Shown: positions 54,125 through 64,000 of the stretch, piece after piece | Layout: each line of letters begins with the position of its first letter | Numbering within the stretch: position 1 is the first letter of the stretch | Origin: Orychophragmus violaceus | Lineage: Eukaryota > Streptophyta > Magnoliopsida > Brassicales > Brassicaceae | DNA length: 64,000 nucleotides | NCBI GenBank assembly: GCA_030180135.1 | Contig: CM058233.1 | Coordinates: 59,230,500-59,294,499 of the forward strand | Direction of reading: 5' to 3' | Program-made: the position numbers and the translations under genes | The notes under the pieces: generated by a model | The model's input: only the letters and a program-made list of their open reading frames with translations | Told to the model about the DNA's origin: nothing | Database searches by the model: none

Positions 54125-56291
54125 GTGAAATCGAGAGTTGTGATATGCCACACCACAAATTCCACAATGCATTATCCTCTCTTTTTTTTCTTCGGTGCCC
54201 TCTTACTTGGTGATTCATTCACTCCTTTCTTCCTAGCTTTTTCGGCCTTAGTAACCTTATTCCCTTTCTTCTTTTCAGGTTATTCTGACGGTTGTTCCGA
54301 CGGTTGTTCTGACGGTTGTTCCATTTCTGGAGGCGCATGGATATTAGGCGCTTCTGTTTTGGCCAAAATCGAGCGCCTCTAACCGGAACAAGTCCCTCAA
54401 CATATGTCCTCTTCCATGTAGCAGTGCGGAACCAATGACAAACGTAGTCTTCCGGGGTAAGCTTCTTCACCATTATCACTCCATATGCATGTTCACATGG
54501 GATTCATGTGATCTGAAACTTCATACAAGTGCAAGTCATCCTCGTGAGATTGACCCGATAAGAGCAGCCCTTCAACTTAGCTTCGAAATCTCCATTTGTG
54601 CTTCTAGTAATCACACATTGAGAAGTTTTTTTATGCTCAGCTGCAAGAAACTTAGTTACATAAAGTGTACAAGCCCCTGAAACCAGAAGTAAAATCTAAT
54701 TAATATTGTCTATTAACATCAAAATAATGAAAAACACTAGAGATAACATAAATACAAACTTATACCTTGATGGTCAGGTGAAATGGCCGACCTTTTGGCA
54801 ATGCGAGCCATAGTCATTCTTCTAATGGTCTCTAGCATAAGAATAAAAGGCTTCTCTGGTGCCTTTCTTATTGTGTTGTTAAAGGACTGTGGATTTGTTT
54901 TCCACATCTTCACAAAAATTACCTATCTTGTGGAAAGCTCTACACCAATTCTTTGGATTCGACTTCATAACATCGTCATAGACACCAATATCATAGCGCA
55001 TAACCTTGTTCAAGCGCTCTCGATATTCAGGTTCATTGTAGCTCCAATCCAAGTTCCATATCACTGGATTCATCCCTTTCTTCTTTCCGTGCTTTTTCTT
55101 CAGATTCCCATATATGTGTCTAACACAGTTTCGATGCTCAATCTTAGGTAACTCCAGTTGAACTGCTTTGATCAGTCCCTACAATAGATATTTTCCGTCG
55201 ATAAATAATCACAATTATCACAACAGATATAAGTTAGAGTAAGTCAGAGAGAAGAAAATTACCTTTTGTCTATCAGAAACCCTTATGTATCCATCACCAT
55301 TCTGAAGGTCCAAGTCTTTTTTCAACATTTTAACAAACCAGTGCCAATTGTCTGTATTTTCCACTTGTACAACACCCCATTCTATTGGATAAATCTTGTT
55401 ATCACCATCTCTTCCTAGAGCGACCAGTACCTGCCCCTTCATTTCCGCCTTAGTGAAGCAACCATCAAGGCCTATCAAGGGCCTACAACTCTCTTTCCAT
55501 GCTCTTTTTAGGACATAAAAGCATACATAAAATCTGTTGAACACATCTTTACCATCGTCATCTTTGACAGTGTCGATCTTCACAATAGTACCTTCCCCAT
55601 TCGACTCTATCAACTCGGCTGCGTAATCATGGAAGAGATCAAATTGGTGGTCATACTCAGACTGAATCCACCTCAAACTCTTGTTTCTAGCTGCTTGACA
55701 CTGAGGCCGAGACACCGATATCTTCCATCTGTCCATCACCAACGCTTCGATCTTCATTGGCATGTAATAATCTGGTTCCTCTCGAATTTTATCAACAAAC
55801 AATCTAGCTATGACAGGAACCTTAAACATCTCACATTTTCCATTTGGGATGCAACTATGCTTCTATGTGAAAACCTTAACTCTCCACATAGGATCATTTG
55901 GAAGCATGGATGCGTAAATTTGCCACCGACAGAACGAATCTTTCTTATTTTTATCAACACCAACACATTTGAAGCCTATCTTGTCCTTATCATACCTGTA
56001 TTGCTTCAAGTTTCTGCCTGTTCGTAATGCATAATCCACCACACTCTCTTTAAATGAAATACCATTGAAGAAGGTCTGGTCCTTGTATAATCTTCCATCT
56101 CCGCATCGGATATGGATCCTCTGTCGTCCGGGAGAACCTTCTTCCCTTTCTTCATCACTTTCTGGGTAAACATCATGGTGAATAGATGCCTCATCCACAA
56201 ACTCTCTGACGATCTCCTCCAAATGAAACTCTTCACGCTCGCCGGCTTCTTCGTCGAAATCTCCTTCTCCGTCATGAGTCACTACAGACAT
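54125..56291 (-). pseudogene. MULE transposase (MURA type), disrupted
   Basis: ATG at 56291 (MSVVTHDGEGDFDEEAGE), acidic N-terminus, then the Mutator DNA-binding domain (FNGISFKESVVDYALRTGR, CRWQIYAS; 56080-55900). In-frame TAG at 55863-55865, then the same frame continues through KCEMFKVPVIARLFVDKIRE to the DDE domain (RPLIGLDGCFTKAEMKGQVL, NKIYPIEWGVVQVENTDNWH; 55490-55330). An intron follows DRQK (donor near 55261). Next exon GLIKAVQLELPKIEHRNCV, then RHIYGNLKKKHGK, runs to a frameshift near 54890. The next part has the SWIM zinc finger (CTCMKFQIT*IPCEHAYGV; stop near 54500) and a C-terminal knuckle MHCGICGVAYHNSRFHKK (about 54170-54120). Normal role: binds TIRs and cuts and joins the element. 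Two stops and one frameshift predict no active protein. Confidence 0.87.
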
Positions 56292-56569
56292 CGCTTCAAT
56301 CGGCTGTCTCTCTGTCGCGATTTCAAAGAGATGGTGATTTGGGGGTTTTCAGGGTTTGATATAAATTAGGGTTAGGTCGTTTTAGGGGTTTTCTGGTTTA
56401 ACATTGTTCGGGTCTTAAAAATGGGTAATAAGTATGGTTAAGGGTTTAATCGGGTCATAATTCGGTTTGTAATTAGCTGTCTCTCGAATTACTTGTTAAA
56501 AAAATAGTTTACACCCATAAAATCAAACCAAACCAAGTCTTATGGCTACATTAGTTTCGAACTACAAAT

Positions 56570-56712
56570 CTGTGGGTAATTTGGTTTCAAACTTTTAATT
56601 CGGGGGGTTATACATCTGTAACTTATGTTTTAGGGGGATATGGAATAGGGTCTTAATTTGGGCAGCAACTAGTGCTATATGATAGTTCTCAAGGGGAAAT
56701 ATACCGTTTTAC
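56570..56712 (-). repeat. Right TIR of the MULE
   Basis: Reverse-complement partner of 53080-53184; outer end TTTTACC at 56712, followed by TSD CCAATATAC. Confidence 0.88.
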
Positions 56713-56729
56713 CCAATATACCATACACG

Positions 56730-57995
56730 ACAACAAGGGCCAACCCAAAATAGAAACTAAACTGAAAAGGAAAACAAGAGAGCAAAAGACTTCATTGATT
56801 TAAACTTAAACAAATTTCATAACTGCGCTCCTTCATGCTCCCATAGAAACATTTGATTCGAGGAATGGATGAGAAAAAGAGCTCAAGACGAACTAAACTA
56901 AGGCGTTCAATAACCGAGGAACCAGCCATACTCCAAACAAATACAAGAAAGAGCTCAAGAAGACCTAAGCAAAAATAACATCCACGTTCAAACCAAAACC
57001 CGATGACAAAGAAAGACCAAACTCAGGGAAAGAATCTTTGAACTTCGAAAGGGAAAACCGCAACAAATGACCTCCAGCTCTTACGTGCGGATACCTGTCG
57101 ACCCGATCCCGGCTATCTACCGACCATAGAGCAGTGATGTCCTTGCAAAAGAAGACGTGGAATACCAAACCAGTGCGACGCTGAAATGTAGAGGCTCCCG
57201 CAACTGAATCACATCCAGACTATGGACCCCAACGCGAAAATTGGTCGAAATTCGCACATAGAACCTCAACCGAGCAATGAAAATGAGCAAATCGAAGAGT
57301 CAAAAGCAACGCCAACACTAAATTTTAAAAAGGAGAAAGCTAAGACCGGCGAATATGACCCAATCATTACATCCCGTAACCAATAGAAATCCTCTCCAAA
57401 AACCAAGGTAAGGAAAACCCCCATCAATACCAACCACAAGCGATTAGACCTAGGACAATACAAGCCGAGAAACACAACCACTAGCAAACCAAGAACTGAG
57501 ACTAGAAAACCAGCGAAGATAAAAGTGAGATCCAATATAAAACCCGATCCAAAAACCAAACAACCACATATTAATCACCAGATCCCTGAAGCAACTAAAA
57601 AAACAAAACACATGACAAACTGATGAAGAATATGACGATCAAATAAGGACCATTGAAGATTTGAGACTTCCCCCAATGAAGAGGAAGGAGGAAGATTTGG
57701 TGACACTGACAAACAAGAGGAGACACTGACAATGAGAAGTCCAAGGGACACCTGCACGAACCGTCCACACCAGAGCATGACAGAGGAGGGGCACTCCTGA
57801 GGAGCGCCACCCATACGAGAGATCCATTAAACTCCCAGATCTCCACCGACCACCTAACACCACCACGGAAACAAAGATGAAAATCTAAGAGCATAAGTGG
57901 ACGTAAGCCTCTCACGGTGCTAGCAAGAAGCCTTGGCCACCGGAGAGACGGTGACTGAGGAGAAAGGAGGTTACTTCGAAAAATTTAGGGCGAAC
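56730..57995 (-). mobile_element. GC-rich retroposon-like segment B (Sadhu-like candidate)
   Basis: The minus strand is G/T-rich and begins near 57995 (GGTTCGCCCTAAATTTTTCG). Similarity to segment A (32085-33025) is visible over its first 150 bp. Toward 56780 it ends with AAATTTGTTTAAGTTTAAATC, resembling a 3' end, but a poly(A) tail or TSD is not clear. Open frames of up to 106 codons on the minus strand overlap each other, are not shared with segment A and look fortuitous. Confidence 0.4.
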
Positions 57996-58248
57996 CCTTG
58001 ATGTTGATAAATAGTTGGTTGATTGACCTATGTCTCAATTGATCAGAAATTTTAAATATACACCGAATTTTATCAAATAAATTAATAATTTGCATCTGTT
58101 TATCCAATTTCAAAGTCAGCCATAACACACGCATATTTTATTAATGTAACTATAGAAAATTACTAAATAGTGATCTTTATGAAAATATAATCTAAAAACT
58201 TCTCTTTCATAAATATTATCATTTATTGATAATTAAGAACAAGATTGA

Positions 58249-58462
58249 GGGGTTGATTGGAAGAGTTGTGACTTTTATTTTTTTGCTGTATAAATTATGC
58301 TGTAGATTTTTTTGCTTTGACTTTAAATTTAATTGATGTATATTTTTGGCTGTGAAGAGCTTTGGAGAGAAAAATATTTACAAAACATGATTAGATTAGA
58401 TTGTGTGTTTTGGAGAGAAATTTGGCTTTATAGAGATTCTAAAGCCATTACCAATCATCCCC
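58249..58462. mobile_element. Tourist/Harbinger-like MITE
   Basis: 214 bp with terminal inverted repeat GGGGTTGATTGG (58249-58260) and, reversed from 58462, GGGGATGATTGG. A 3-bp TSD TGA (58246-58248, 58463-58465) is consistent with PIF/Harbinger MITEs, although TTA/TAA is more usual. Non-coding. Confidence 0.6.
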
Positions 58463-58683
58463 TGAATGTAATCAGAAATAAATACGTAGAAACAGAGTTG
58501 TATGAAAGTGTGAAAACGAAACGTTTTGAAATCGTATTTTTTTTTTTTTTGCTAAACTGTAAATATCATTTAATCCAAATGAGTTTTGAGGTTACAGGAT
58601 ACTACAACCTAAACGAAAGCATCCAAGGCAAAAAAATAATATAAAAACAAGGATGCAATAGTCAGAGAAGAGACTAAGAAGCC

Positions 58684-61600
58684 TCAACAGATCCACAGAG
58701 ACATAAGTCTAATAAAACGCCTGTTTTGAGCCCTGGCCGTAATGGAGTTACGAATTCCTCTATCCAAGTCTTTGAACAGTGTCTCAGGCAGGATTCGATG
58801 GTTGTTGTAGATGATGTTGTTGCGTTGATTCCACAAACCATAGAGAATGGCTTGTAAGGTGAGGCGTCTTAGCGTTTTCGGAGCCGAGGAAGAGCTTCCA
58901 TCAGCCCACTGCATCACATTGTCCCAACTTTCGAAACGCAGCGGATGCGTTCGAAGCCTGGTTCGAGTGAGCTCCCAGATGCTGCGAGCATATGGGCAAT
59001 CCAGAAAAATGTGTTCACGAGTCTCGTCATTGAGGCCGCAGAAAACACACAGAGGAGAGATTTGCATCCCCCAAGATACCAGCCTCGCTCTTGTCGGCAA
59101 TCTGTCAAGCTGCGCGATCCAATGCAAGAAAGCGTGCTTCGGGATCGATCCTTTAAACCAGACCGTCTTTGTCCATGCCTGCTTAATCCATGGTCTTCTC
59201 AGCTGCTCCCATGTTGCCTGCGAGGAGTAAGAAGAGAGCAGCTTTCCATCCACAAACCAACCATAAAGATCATTTGACAAGGAGGGACTTGGTGGGGTTA
59301 CCTGAGTTAAGTGAGCGTGAAGGTCCACTTCTTGATCAGATCTTGGCGCCGACAGCTTCCACTGGCCATTAAGGACAGCATCCGCAACAGGAGCATGAAG
59401 TCTGATTCTTAAACGGCGAGGGCCATCATAACCCAAGTACTTGATCAGAGGACCCAATGGAGTCCAATAGTCGCTCCAGAAGCTTGCTATTTTGCCGTTC
59501 TCAAACCTGCATCGGATGAACTGTTCTGCCCATGGCCGAAGTTTAAGTAAGGATTTCCAGGTCCATGAGTGATGCTGTCTTTGCTCAATAATCCAGAAAC
59601 TCTTCGAGTTCAGGTTGTGGAGTTTATGCCAAGCGACCCACAAGGAGTCGCTACCCGAAAAGAGAAGCCAGACCAGCCTTAAGCAGAGAGCAATGTTCCA
59701 GTCTTCGAAGCTTCTTAGCCCTAACCCACCCTCACGCTTGGGGGTACAAACCTGGCTCCAAGCGACTTTACAGAGACCTCTCTTTTCGATATTTCCCGAC
59801 CAGAGAAAGCGACAGCACAAAGACTGTATTTGGCGGATGCAGCCTTTGGGAATGATGAAAGTCGATGTCCAAAAAACTACCATACCCGAGATAACAGTTT
59901 TGATCAGCTGCGTTCTGCCGGCATAAGAGAGCATTTGGGAAGACCAGGTTTGGAATTTACTTTTAATCTTGGTGACCAGAGGAGCATACTCGTTTATATT
60001 TAGTTTCCTGTGCATCAACGGAAGCCCCAAGTAGCGGATTGGAAACGAGCCAGTGTTGAATCCGAAGCTAGTTAAGGCGTTGGAGTCATACTGGCTCAGA
60101 CCAGAGTGGAAAAGCTCAGTCTTAGTAGCGTTCATCTGCAAGCCCGACCAAATGGCAAAGTCGTCTAGTGTCTCAACAATGCCGTGAAGCGAGTTGGGCT
60201 GCCCGTCGAAAAAGATCATAACATCGTCCGCGAACATAAGGTGGGATATCTCTAATTCGTGCGTGTTCGGATGAAAATTAATAAGACCCATATGATATCT
60301 GCTGCTTAAGAGACGGGAGAAGACTTCCATGGCTAAAACGAAGAGGTAGGGCGATAACGGATCCCCTTGACGCAGACCTTTTGAGCTTTTAAAGAACCCC
60401 GAGGACTTCCCGTTTACGCAGATAGAGAAAGACGGTGACGTAATGCACTCACTAATCCAGTGTAAAAACCTGTTTGGAACTCCGATAGCCTTGAGTGTCG
60501 CGATTACAAAGTCCCAACGCACCGAGTCGAAAGCTTTCCTCAAATCAACCTTTAACATTGCTCTCGGGGAAGAGGAATCACGCCCATAACCCTGGATTAT
60601 TTCAGTAGCTAGAAGGACGTTCTCAGCCAGCAGACGACCCGGAAGAAACGCAGATTGAGCTCTTGAGATAACTACTTCGAGGATAGCTTTAAGCCTGCCA
60701 GCAAGAAGCTTTGAGATGACTTTATAGATCGTGTTAAGACATGCAATAGGTCTGAAATCACTGGTTGTTTCCGCGTTTGGCTTTTTCGGAATGAGCACAA
60801 TTGTTGTTGCATTGATCTGTTTCAGCAGCTGCCCGGATTTGAAAAATTCAGAGACTGCAGCAGAGACTTCTGGGCCAATAAGAGTCCAGCAGGCAGTGAA
60901 GAATTCAGCCGGAAAGCCATCCGGGCCACTGCACTTGTTCCGAGGGAGAGAGAGAAATGCTTGCTTGATTTCATCCTCCGAGAACAATTTGCTCATCTCT
61001 GCTTTCTGCGCGTCGGAGCAAGTAAAATTCATCAGACCATTAATGTCCTCCTGCGCAAACTGAGGATGGTCCATGGTGCTAGATAGAAGATTTTCGAAGT
61101 AGTGAACGCAGTGTGACTCGATGCCCTCTTGCGTCTCAATTTTAGACCCTGCATCATCGATCAAATAGTAGATATGATTCGCCATTCTCCTTGTTGTTAC
61201 CATACGGTAGAAATAAGCTGTGCAGGCGTCCCCATTCCGAAACCAGTTTATAGAAGATCTCTGACGGAAGAAGCTCTCTTCGGCCTTAGCCAGCTCTGCC
61301 CACTTTGCGGTTGCCTTAATCTCCATCTCTGCAAGAGCCACAGAAGGGCTGGCGAGAACTGCCTGCTGCGCAGAAAGCATGATCGCGTGGGCCTCTGAAA
61401 CTCTCTTCTCCAAATTTGAATAGTTGTCTTTGCTAAACTCCCGGATTACCCGCTTGATGAGCTTGAGCTTTCTGGTCACCCTAAACATGTGGGAGCCGTG
61501 AATCGTGAGAGAGAACCAGGCATCCGCAAGCAGAGGGATGAAATTCTCATTTTGCAGCAGGTAAGTGTAAAACTTGAATGGTCTTTTGTTGTTTCTCTGG

Positions 61601-62322
61601 TCATTTGAAGTGACAATCCCACAGGATGCGTGATCCGAGAAGTCTGGCTCACCAAACCAACCTAAACTCGCAGGGAATTTCGTGATCCAAGGGTCGTTGA
61701 CCAAAATACGATCGAGCTTTTTAGCAATCGGCTCAGCACCTCTTTTATTCCACCAAGTGTAAGAGGACCCTCTGTAATTTAGATCAGCTAGTCCGGCATC
61801 AAGGAGGCAATCCCCAAATTCTCTCATTTGTTTATTATGATTCAGAGAAGTCGGGACAGAGTGCTCAGCCGGAGTAAGGGTTTGATTAAAGTCGCCAAGG
61901 ACTGTCCAAGCTTTGCTCGCAACCCGTGGGTGAGAGCCGAGACTAGATATATCTTCCCAAAGCTGCTTCCTAATGTCATCAAAATTAGTAGCATAAACAA
62001 AGGAGACAATAACAGAATCAAGCTGACCCGGCAAAAGAACCTCAGCAGCAATGAGCTGAAGAGATTTGAAGAAAATGTCTACTTTGACGGAAGGATGCCA
62101 CATGATCCAAATCCTACCGATATCCGAGAAATCATAATTATTATCAAAAAACCAACCCGGCAACACATCTTTCATTATCTTCGACTGCTTTTGTTGCCTC
62201 ACATGAGTCTCAATAAGACTCCCAAAAATTGGGTTATTTTTTCGAAACCATTTCTTGAAACCTCTACGGTGGCTGCATATATTAAAACCACGGACGTTCC
62301 AGCAAAAAATGTCAATCGACAT
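58684..62322 (-). CDS. LINE ORF2: endonuclease and reverse transcriptase, 1212 aa
   Basis: ATG at 62322, 6 nt after the ORF1 stop. The N-terminal apurinic-type endonuclease (residues 1-about 230) shows CWNVRGF, IETHV, GDFNQT (about 143), YTWWN, KLDRILVN and SDHASC (about 227). RT (about 480-760) shows LIPKKPNAETTSDFRPIAC, SAFLPGRLL, LKVDLRKAFDSVRWDF, KGLRQGDPLSPYLFVLAMEV and FADDVMIF (about 695, the F-A-D-D form usual in plant L1). A C-terminal zf-RVT zinc finger CVFCGLN ... HIFLDCPYA lies at about 1085-1105. No RNase H domain follows; the protein ends at MSLWIC. Nicks target DNA and primes reverse transcription from it. All catalytic motifs seen are intact. Confidence 0.95.
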   Translation of the reverse strand: MSIDIFCWNVRGFNICSHRRGFKKWFRKNNPIFGSLIETHVRQQKQSKIMKDVLPGWFFDNNYDFSDIGRIWIMWHPSVKVDIFFKSLQLIAAEVLLPGQLDSVIVSFVYATNFDDIRKQLWEDISSLGSHPRVASKAWTVLGDFNQTLTPAEHSVPTSLNHNKQMREFGDCLLDAGLADLNYRGSSYTWWNKRGAEPIAKKLDRILVNDPWITKFPASLGWFGEPDFSDHASCGIVTSNDQRNNKRPFKFYTYLLQNENFIPLLADAWFSLTIHGSHMFRVTRKLKLIKRVIREFSKDNYSNLEKRVSEAHAIMLSAQQAVLASPSVALAEMEIKATAKWAELAKAEESFFRQRSSINWFRNGDACTAYFYRMVTTRRMANHIYYLIDDAGSKIETQEGIESHCVHYFENLLSSTMDHPQFAQEDINGLMNFTCSDAQKAEMSKLFSEDEIKQAFLSLPRNKCSGPDGFPAEFFTACWTLIGPEVSAAVSEFFKSGQLLKQINATTIVLIPKKPNAETTSDFRPIACLNTIYKVISKLLAGRLKAILEVVISRAQSAFLPGRLLAENVLLATEIIQGYGRDSSSPRAMLKVDLRKAFDSVRWDFVIATLKAIGVPNRFLHWISECITSPSFSICVNGKSSGFFKSSKGLRQGDPLSPYLFVLAMEVFSRLLSSRYHMGLINFHPNTHELEISHLMFADDVMIFFDGQPNSLHGIVETLDDFAIWSGLQMNATKTELFHSGLSQYDSNALTSFGFNTGSFPIRYLGLPLMHRKLNINEYAPLVTKIKSKFQTWSSQMLSYAGRTQLIKTVISGMVVFWTSTFIIPKGCIRQIQSLCCRFLWSGNIEKRGLCKVAWSQVCTPKREGGLGLRSFEDWNIALCLRLVWLLFSGSDSLWVAWHKLHNLNSKSFWIIEQRQHHSWTWKSLLKLRPWAEQFIRCRFENGKIASFWSDYWTPLGPLIKYLGYDGPRRLRIRLHAPVADAVLNGQWKLSAPRSDQEVDLHAHLTQVTPPSPSLSNDLYGWFVDGKLLSSYSSQATWEQLRRPWIKQAWTKTVWFKGSIPKHAFLHWIAQLDRLPTRARLVSWGMQISPLCVFCGLNDETREHIFLDCPYARSIWELTRTRLRTHPLRFESWDNVMQWADGSSSSAPKTLRRLTLQAILYGLWNQRNNIIYNNHRILPETLFKDLDRGIRNSITARAQNRRFIRLMSLWIC

Positions 62323-62328
62323 AAAAAA

Positions 62329-64000
62329 TTATTGAGGTGAGGAGCCGTTGCTCCTGTGGTTCCTGTTTCGTTTGGTCGACCAAACTTTAAAGAACCTTGC
62401 TTCCTCTTCCCGTTTTTCACTTGACGTTGACGATGGAGATGAGACATCCGAAGAGTCCTCCTGGACGTCTGGATCAGAGCCAGATGGGCCAGTGCAAGTT
62501 GCTGAGCTATCCTTCCCAAGCGGAAGCGGTCGCTGGGCAGTTGAAGCAGTGGCTTTATCACTCGGTTCTCCAATTTCTTTGGATGTGATCAGACTGGGCT
62601 TTTCTAAGCTAGCAGCCTCGACAGATCCGACTGCCTGAACAACATCCTCAATCTCTTTTCCTTTTAGAGATTCCTTTCTCTTGGCTTGACGTTTTGCTTT
62701 TTTCTTTGCATTTCTCCGAGCTCTGTTAACTTGCTCTCTTGGACATTGGACAATGCCGTGTGCCGTGGAATTGCATATAGTGCATGTGATCGGAGCTTTT
62801 TTGCACCGCTTGAGACTGTGTCCAATTTCCTTACAGTGAGGGCAAATGGGAGGCATCCAAGGACTAGACACCTCCACCCGATGGATCTCACCGGATTGGA
62901 ATCGGACGTTGACTGCTTCGGGGAGTGGTTTCCGCGGATCAATGATGGTGAAAACCTTCGCCACCTCAAGATTTGTTTTGTTTGCTGTTGTGGGGTGAAG
63001 GAACTTTGGGTCACCAACTAAGCTAGCTATACGCTCAAGACCGTCCTCGTGGAAGAATTGGAACGGAACCTTACGTAGCTCTAGCCAAATTGGTGCCGAG
63101 TCCAGCTCCGGTTTCGCAGGAACAATACCCGGCTCCCACTTCGCAACAAACATAGTCTGTCCTTCTATTTGCCACAATTTCTGGCTCAAAACTCTTTTCC
63201 TGTTGAATTCATTTGGAATGCGGAAGAGATAGGCGTTGCCATCCATCTTTGAGACCGTGATGTCCCTGAAGCGTGTCCAGATTCCGTTTACGATATTGTG
63301 CACGGTGCCCTGAGCTGGAGGGTCAGCATAAAATTGTCCAAGGATGAAGAAATCCCAGGACTGTCTGTTCCTGTTGATTACCTCGTTAGGGATTGTAACA
63401 CAAGGTTCACCCGAAGGTAAGATGAATCCGTCATTACATTTGTGCAGCCTCTTAGTTTGTCCTTTAACCAAGTCACACCAAGAGTCATTAGTAGTGTTGT
63501 TTCGCATGATGTTTCTGTCTGGGTTTACCGCTGTAGCAGTATTCGCAGAAGTAAAGCCATTTGCTCTGGTTCTCTGTTCCTGAACTGACTCACCAGTCGA
63601 GTGAAGAGTTGCAGTCTTGACGACTTCAGTCTTGAAACTTACAGAGCCATCAAGCCGGACACCATCCTTAGACAAGATTTCTGCGGAAGCAACTTCTTCT
63701 GGAGCAGAGCTATTCTTGTTAATTTGAGCCGCGTTAGCAGCAGCCAAGATCTCCGGCCCAACAGGGATGAGACCATCTTTGGTTGCAACAGCCGCGTGAA
63801 CAGCTATGGCAATAGTATTAGGGATTTCATCGACAGATAGAGCTTCCGACCGACTGCCAACTGGGTCCGCCGCGCTAGCAGCTTTCGCAGGAATGGGGGC
63901 AGTAATCGTGGCCAAGGAAGTCGTAGTCGATGTCACCGGAGCTCCAATCGTGCCGGGGTTGGCCAGCTCAGACTGAATCGAACCAAGGGTCAACGCAGAT
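62329..64000 (-). CDS. LINE ORF1 (DUF4283 / CCHC nucleic-acid-binding), N-terminus outside window
   Basis: Open on the minus strand from the window edge to the stop at 62329. I do not assign a start: no ATG precedes the edge in frame. The first part is a low-complexity Ala/Thr/Val-rich region. Then comes a DUF4283-like domain (DSWCDLVKGQTKRL, GTVHNIVNGIWTRFRDITVS, IPNEFNRKRVLSQKLWQIEG, PIWLELRKVP; about 63500-63000), followed by CCHC knuckles CPHCKEIGHSLKRC and CTICNSTAHGIVQC (62850-62740). After these lie a basic stretch RNAKKKAKRQAKRKE, likely RNA-binding or nuclear, and a Ser-rich acidic tail. Plant L1 ORF1 binds element RNA in the RNP. Confidence 0.92.
   Translation of the reverse strand, partial: SALTLGSIQSELANPGTIGAPVTSTTTSLATITAPIPAKAASAADPVGSRSEALSVDEIPNTIAIAVHAAVATKDGLIPVGPEILAAANAAQINKNSSAPEEVASAEILSKDGVRLDGSVSFKTEVVKTATLHSTGESVQEQRTRANGFTSANTATAVNPDRNIMRNNTTNDSWCDLVKGQTKRLHKCNDGFILPSGEPCVTIPNEVINRNRQSWDFFILGQFYADPPAQGTVHNIVNGIWTRFRDITVSKMDGNAYLFRIPNEFNRKRVLSQKLWQIEGQTMFVAKWEPGIVPAKPELDSAPIWLELRKVPFQFFHEDGLERIASLVGDPKFLHPTTANKTNLEVAKVFTIIDPRKPLPEAVNVRFQSGEIHRVEVSSPWMPPICPHCKEIGHSLKRCKKAPITCTICNSTAHGIVQCPREQVNRARRNAKKKAKRQAKRKESLKGKEIEDVVQAVGSVEAASLEKPSLITSKEIGEPSDKATASTAQRPLPLGKDSSATCTGPSGSDPDVQEDSSDVSSPSSTSSEKREEEARFFKVWSTKRNRNHRSNGSSPQ

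Larger units (their letters stand above)
53080..56712 (-). mobile_element. Mutator-like element (MULE) with long TIRs
   Basis: 3633 bp with TIRs of about 105 bp (53080-53184 and 56570-56712) that read almost the same on opposite strands, including GAGAACTATCATATAGCAC and CATAAGTTACAGATGTATAA. 9-bp TSD is CCAATAGAC (53071-53079) and CCAATATAC (56713-56721), with one mismatch. It carries a transposase gene on the minus strand and the start of another small gene on the plus strand. Transposase stops make it non-autonomous today. Confidence 0.9.
58537..64000 (-). mobile_element. L1-type LINE, 5' end outside the window
   Basis: Non-LTR retrotransposon on the minus strand. The 3' end is a 14-nt poly(T) on the plus strand (58537-58550), that is, a poly(A) tail; then a short 3' UTR, ORF2 and ORF1. 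ORF1 is still open at the last base of the window. Both visible ORFs lack stops, so the copy is young or recently active. A TSD cannot be checked without the 5' end. Confidence 0.92.

Noticed and set aside
57266..57915. Overlapping minus-strand frames of 75-106 codons
   Set aside because: Mutually overlapping, no known domain, not shared with the related segment at 32085; they arise from the GT-rich composition of the retroposon-like DNA.
1..64000. tRNA or rRNA genes
   Set aside because: TGGTATCAGAGC sites are retrotransposon primer sites complementary to tRNA-iMet, not tRNA genes; no cloverleaf or rRNA segment was recognised.

Overview
The window is plant nuclear DNA with essentially no intact host gene. 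It reads as transposon-dense, pericentromeric-type heterochromatin from a Brassicaceae genome close to Arabidopsis. Supporting signs are tRNA-iMet primer sites (TGGTATCAGAGC), Tat-lineage Gypsy and Copia elements, a Mutator element, an L1-type LINE, a Helitron with A|TC...CTAG|T borders, CCCTAAA telomere-like DNA, and a captured fragment that matches the start of Arabidopsis SHM1. Several elements could be delimited to the base from their target-site duplications (TSDs), which also gives the nesting order.

Layout. 1-2174 and 20954-22990 are one copy (A) of a replication-protein-A-like (OB-fold) pseudogene and its repetitive upstream spacer. Copy A is split by an 18.8 kb Gypsy/Tat element on the minus strand (2180-20948, TSD AATAT). 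Inside the Gypsy sit a small LTR element (4724-6349, TSD GCGGC) and a degenerate Copia (11519-18414, TSD CTTCT/CTTCC). The small element cuts an antisense accessory gene and the Copia cuts the Gypsy reverse transcriptase. A second, uninterrupted copy B of the RPA-like pseudogene and spacer lies at 23661-28640. 28640-36570 is AT-rich and holds a tandem duplication whose second copy was invaded by a GC-rich retroposon-like segment, an hAT element (TSD GGTATATT) and a 1.8 kb element with a 9-bp TSD (ATAAAGATA) full of telomere-like repeats that reverse orientation. 36724-39086 is a non-autonomous CACTA element (TSD GTA) carrying the first codons of mitochondrial serine hydroxymethyltransferase.

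41351-51799 is a Helitron on the minus strand with an OB-fold exon and a piece of Helitron helicase. That helicase piece is interrupted by a young, apparently intact 7.8 kb Copia (41891-49659, TSD GGTGA, LTRs differing at one site, 1325-aa polyprotein). On both sides of the Helitron lie arrays of a short TCTACAA-type motif in opposite orientations. 53080-56712 is a Mutator-like element with about 100-bp terminal inverted repeats and a broken MURA-type transposase. Then come a second GC-rich retroposon-like segment, a Tourist-like MITE, and an L1 LINE on the minus strand whose ORF2 (1212 aa) and visible ORF1 are open; its 5' end lies beyond the window.

The genes do not form a host pathway. They are mobile-element machinery in different stages of decay. 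The two parts that look capable of activity are the Copia at 41891-49659 and the LINE at 58537-64000. The most unusual signals are the short palindrome family (GTGTCGATCGACAC and relatives) that fills the degenerate Copia and is inserted even in its coding region, the SHM1 capture, the antisense gene in the Gypsy, and the paired motif arrays around the Helitron. All identifications rest on reading the sequence and on family knowledge; no database search was run, and identities were judged by eye.
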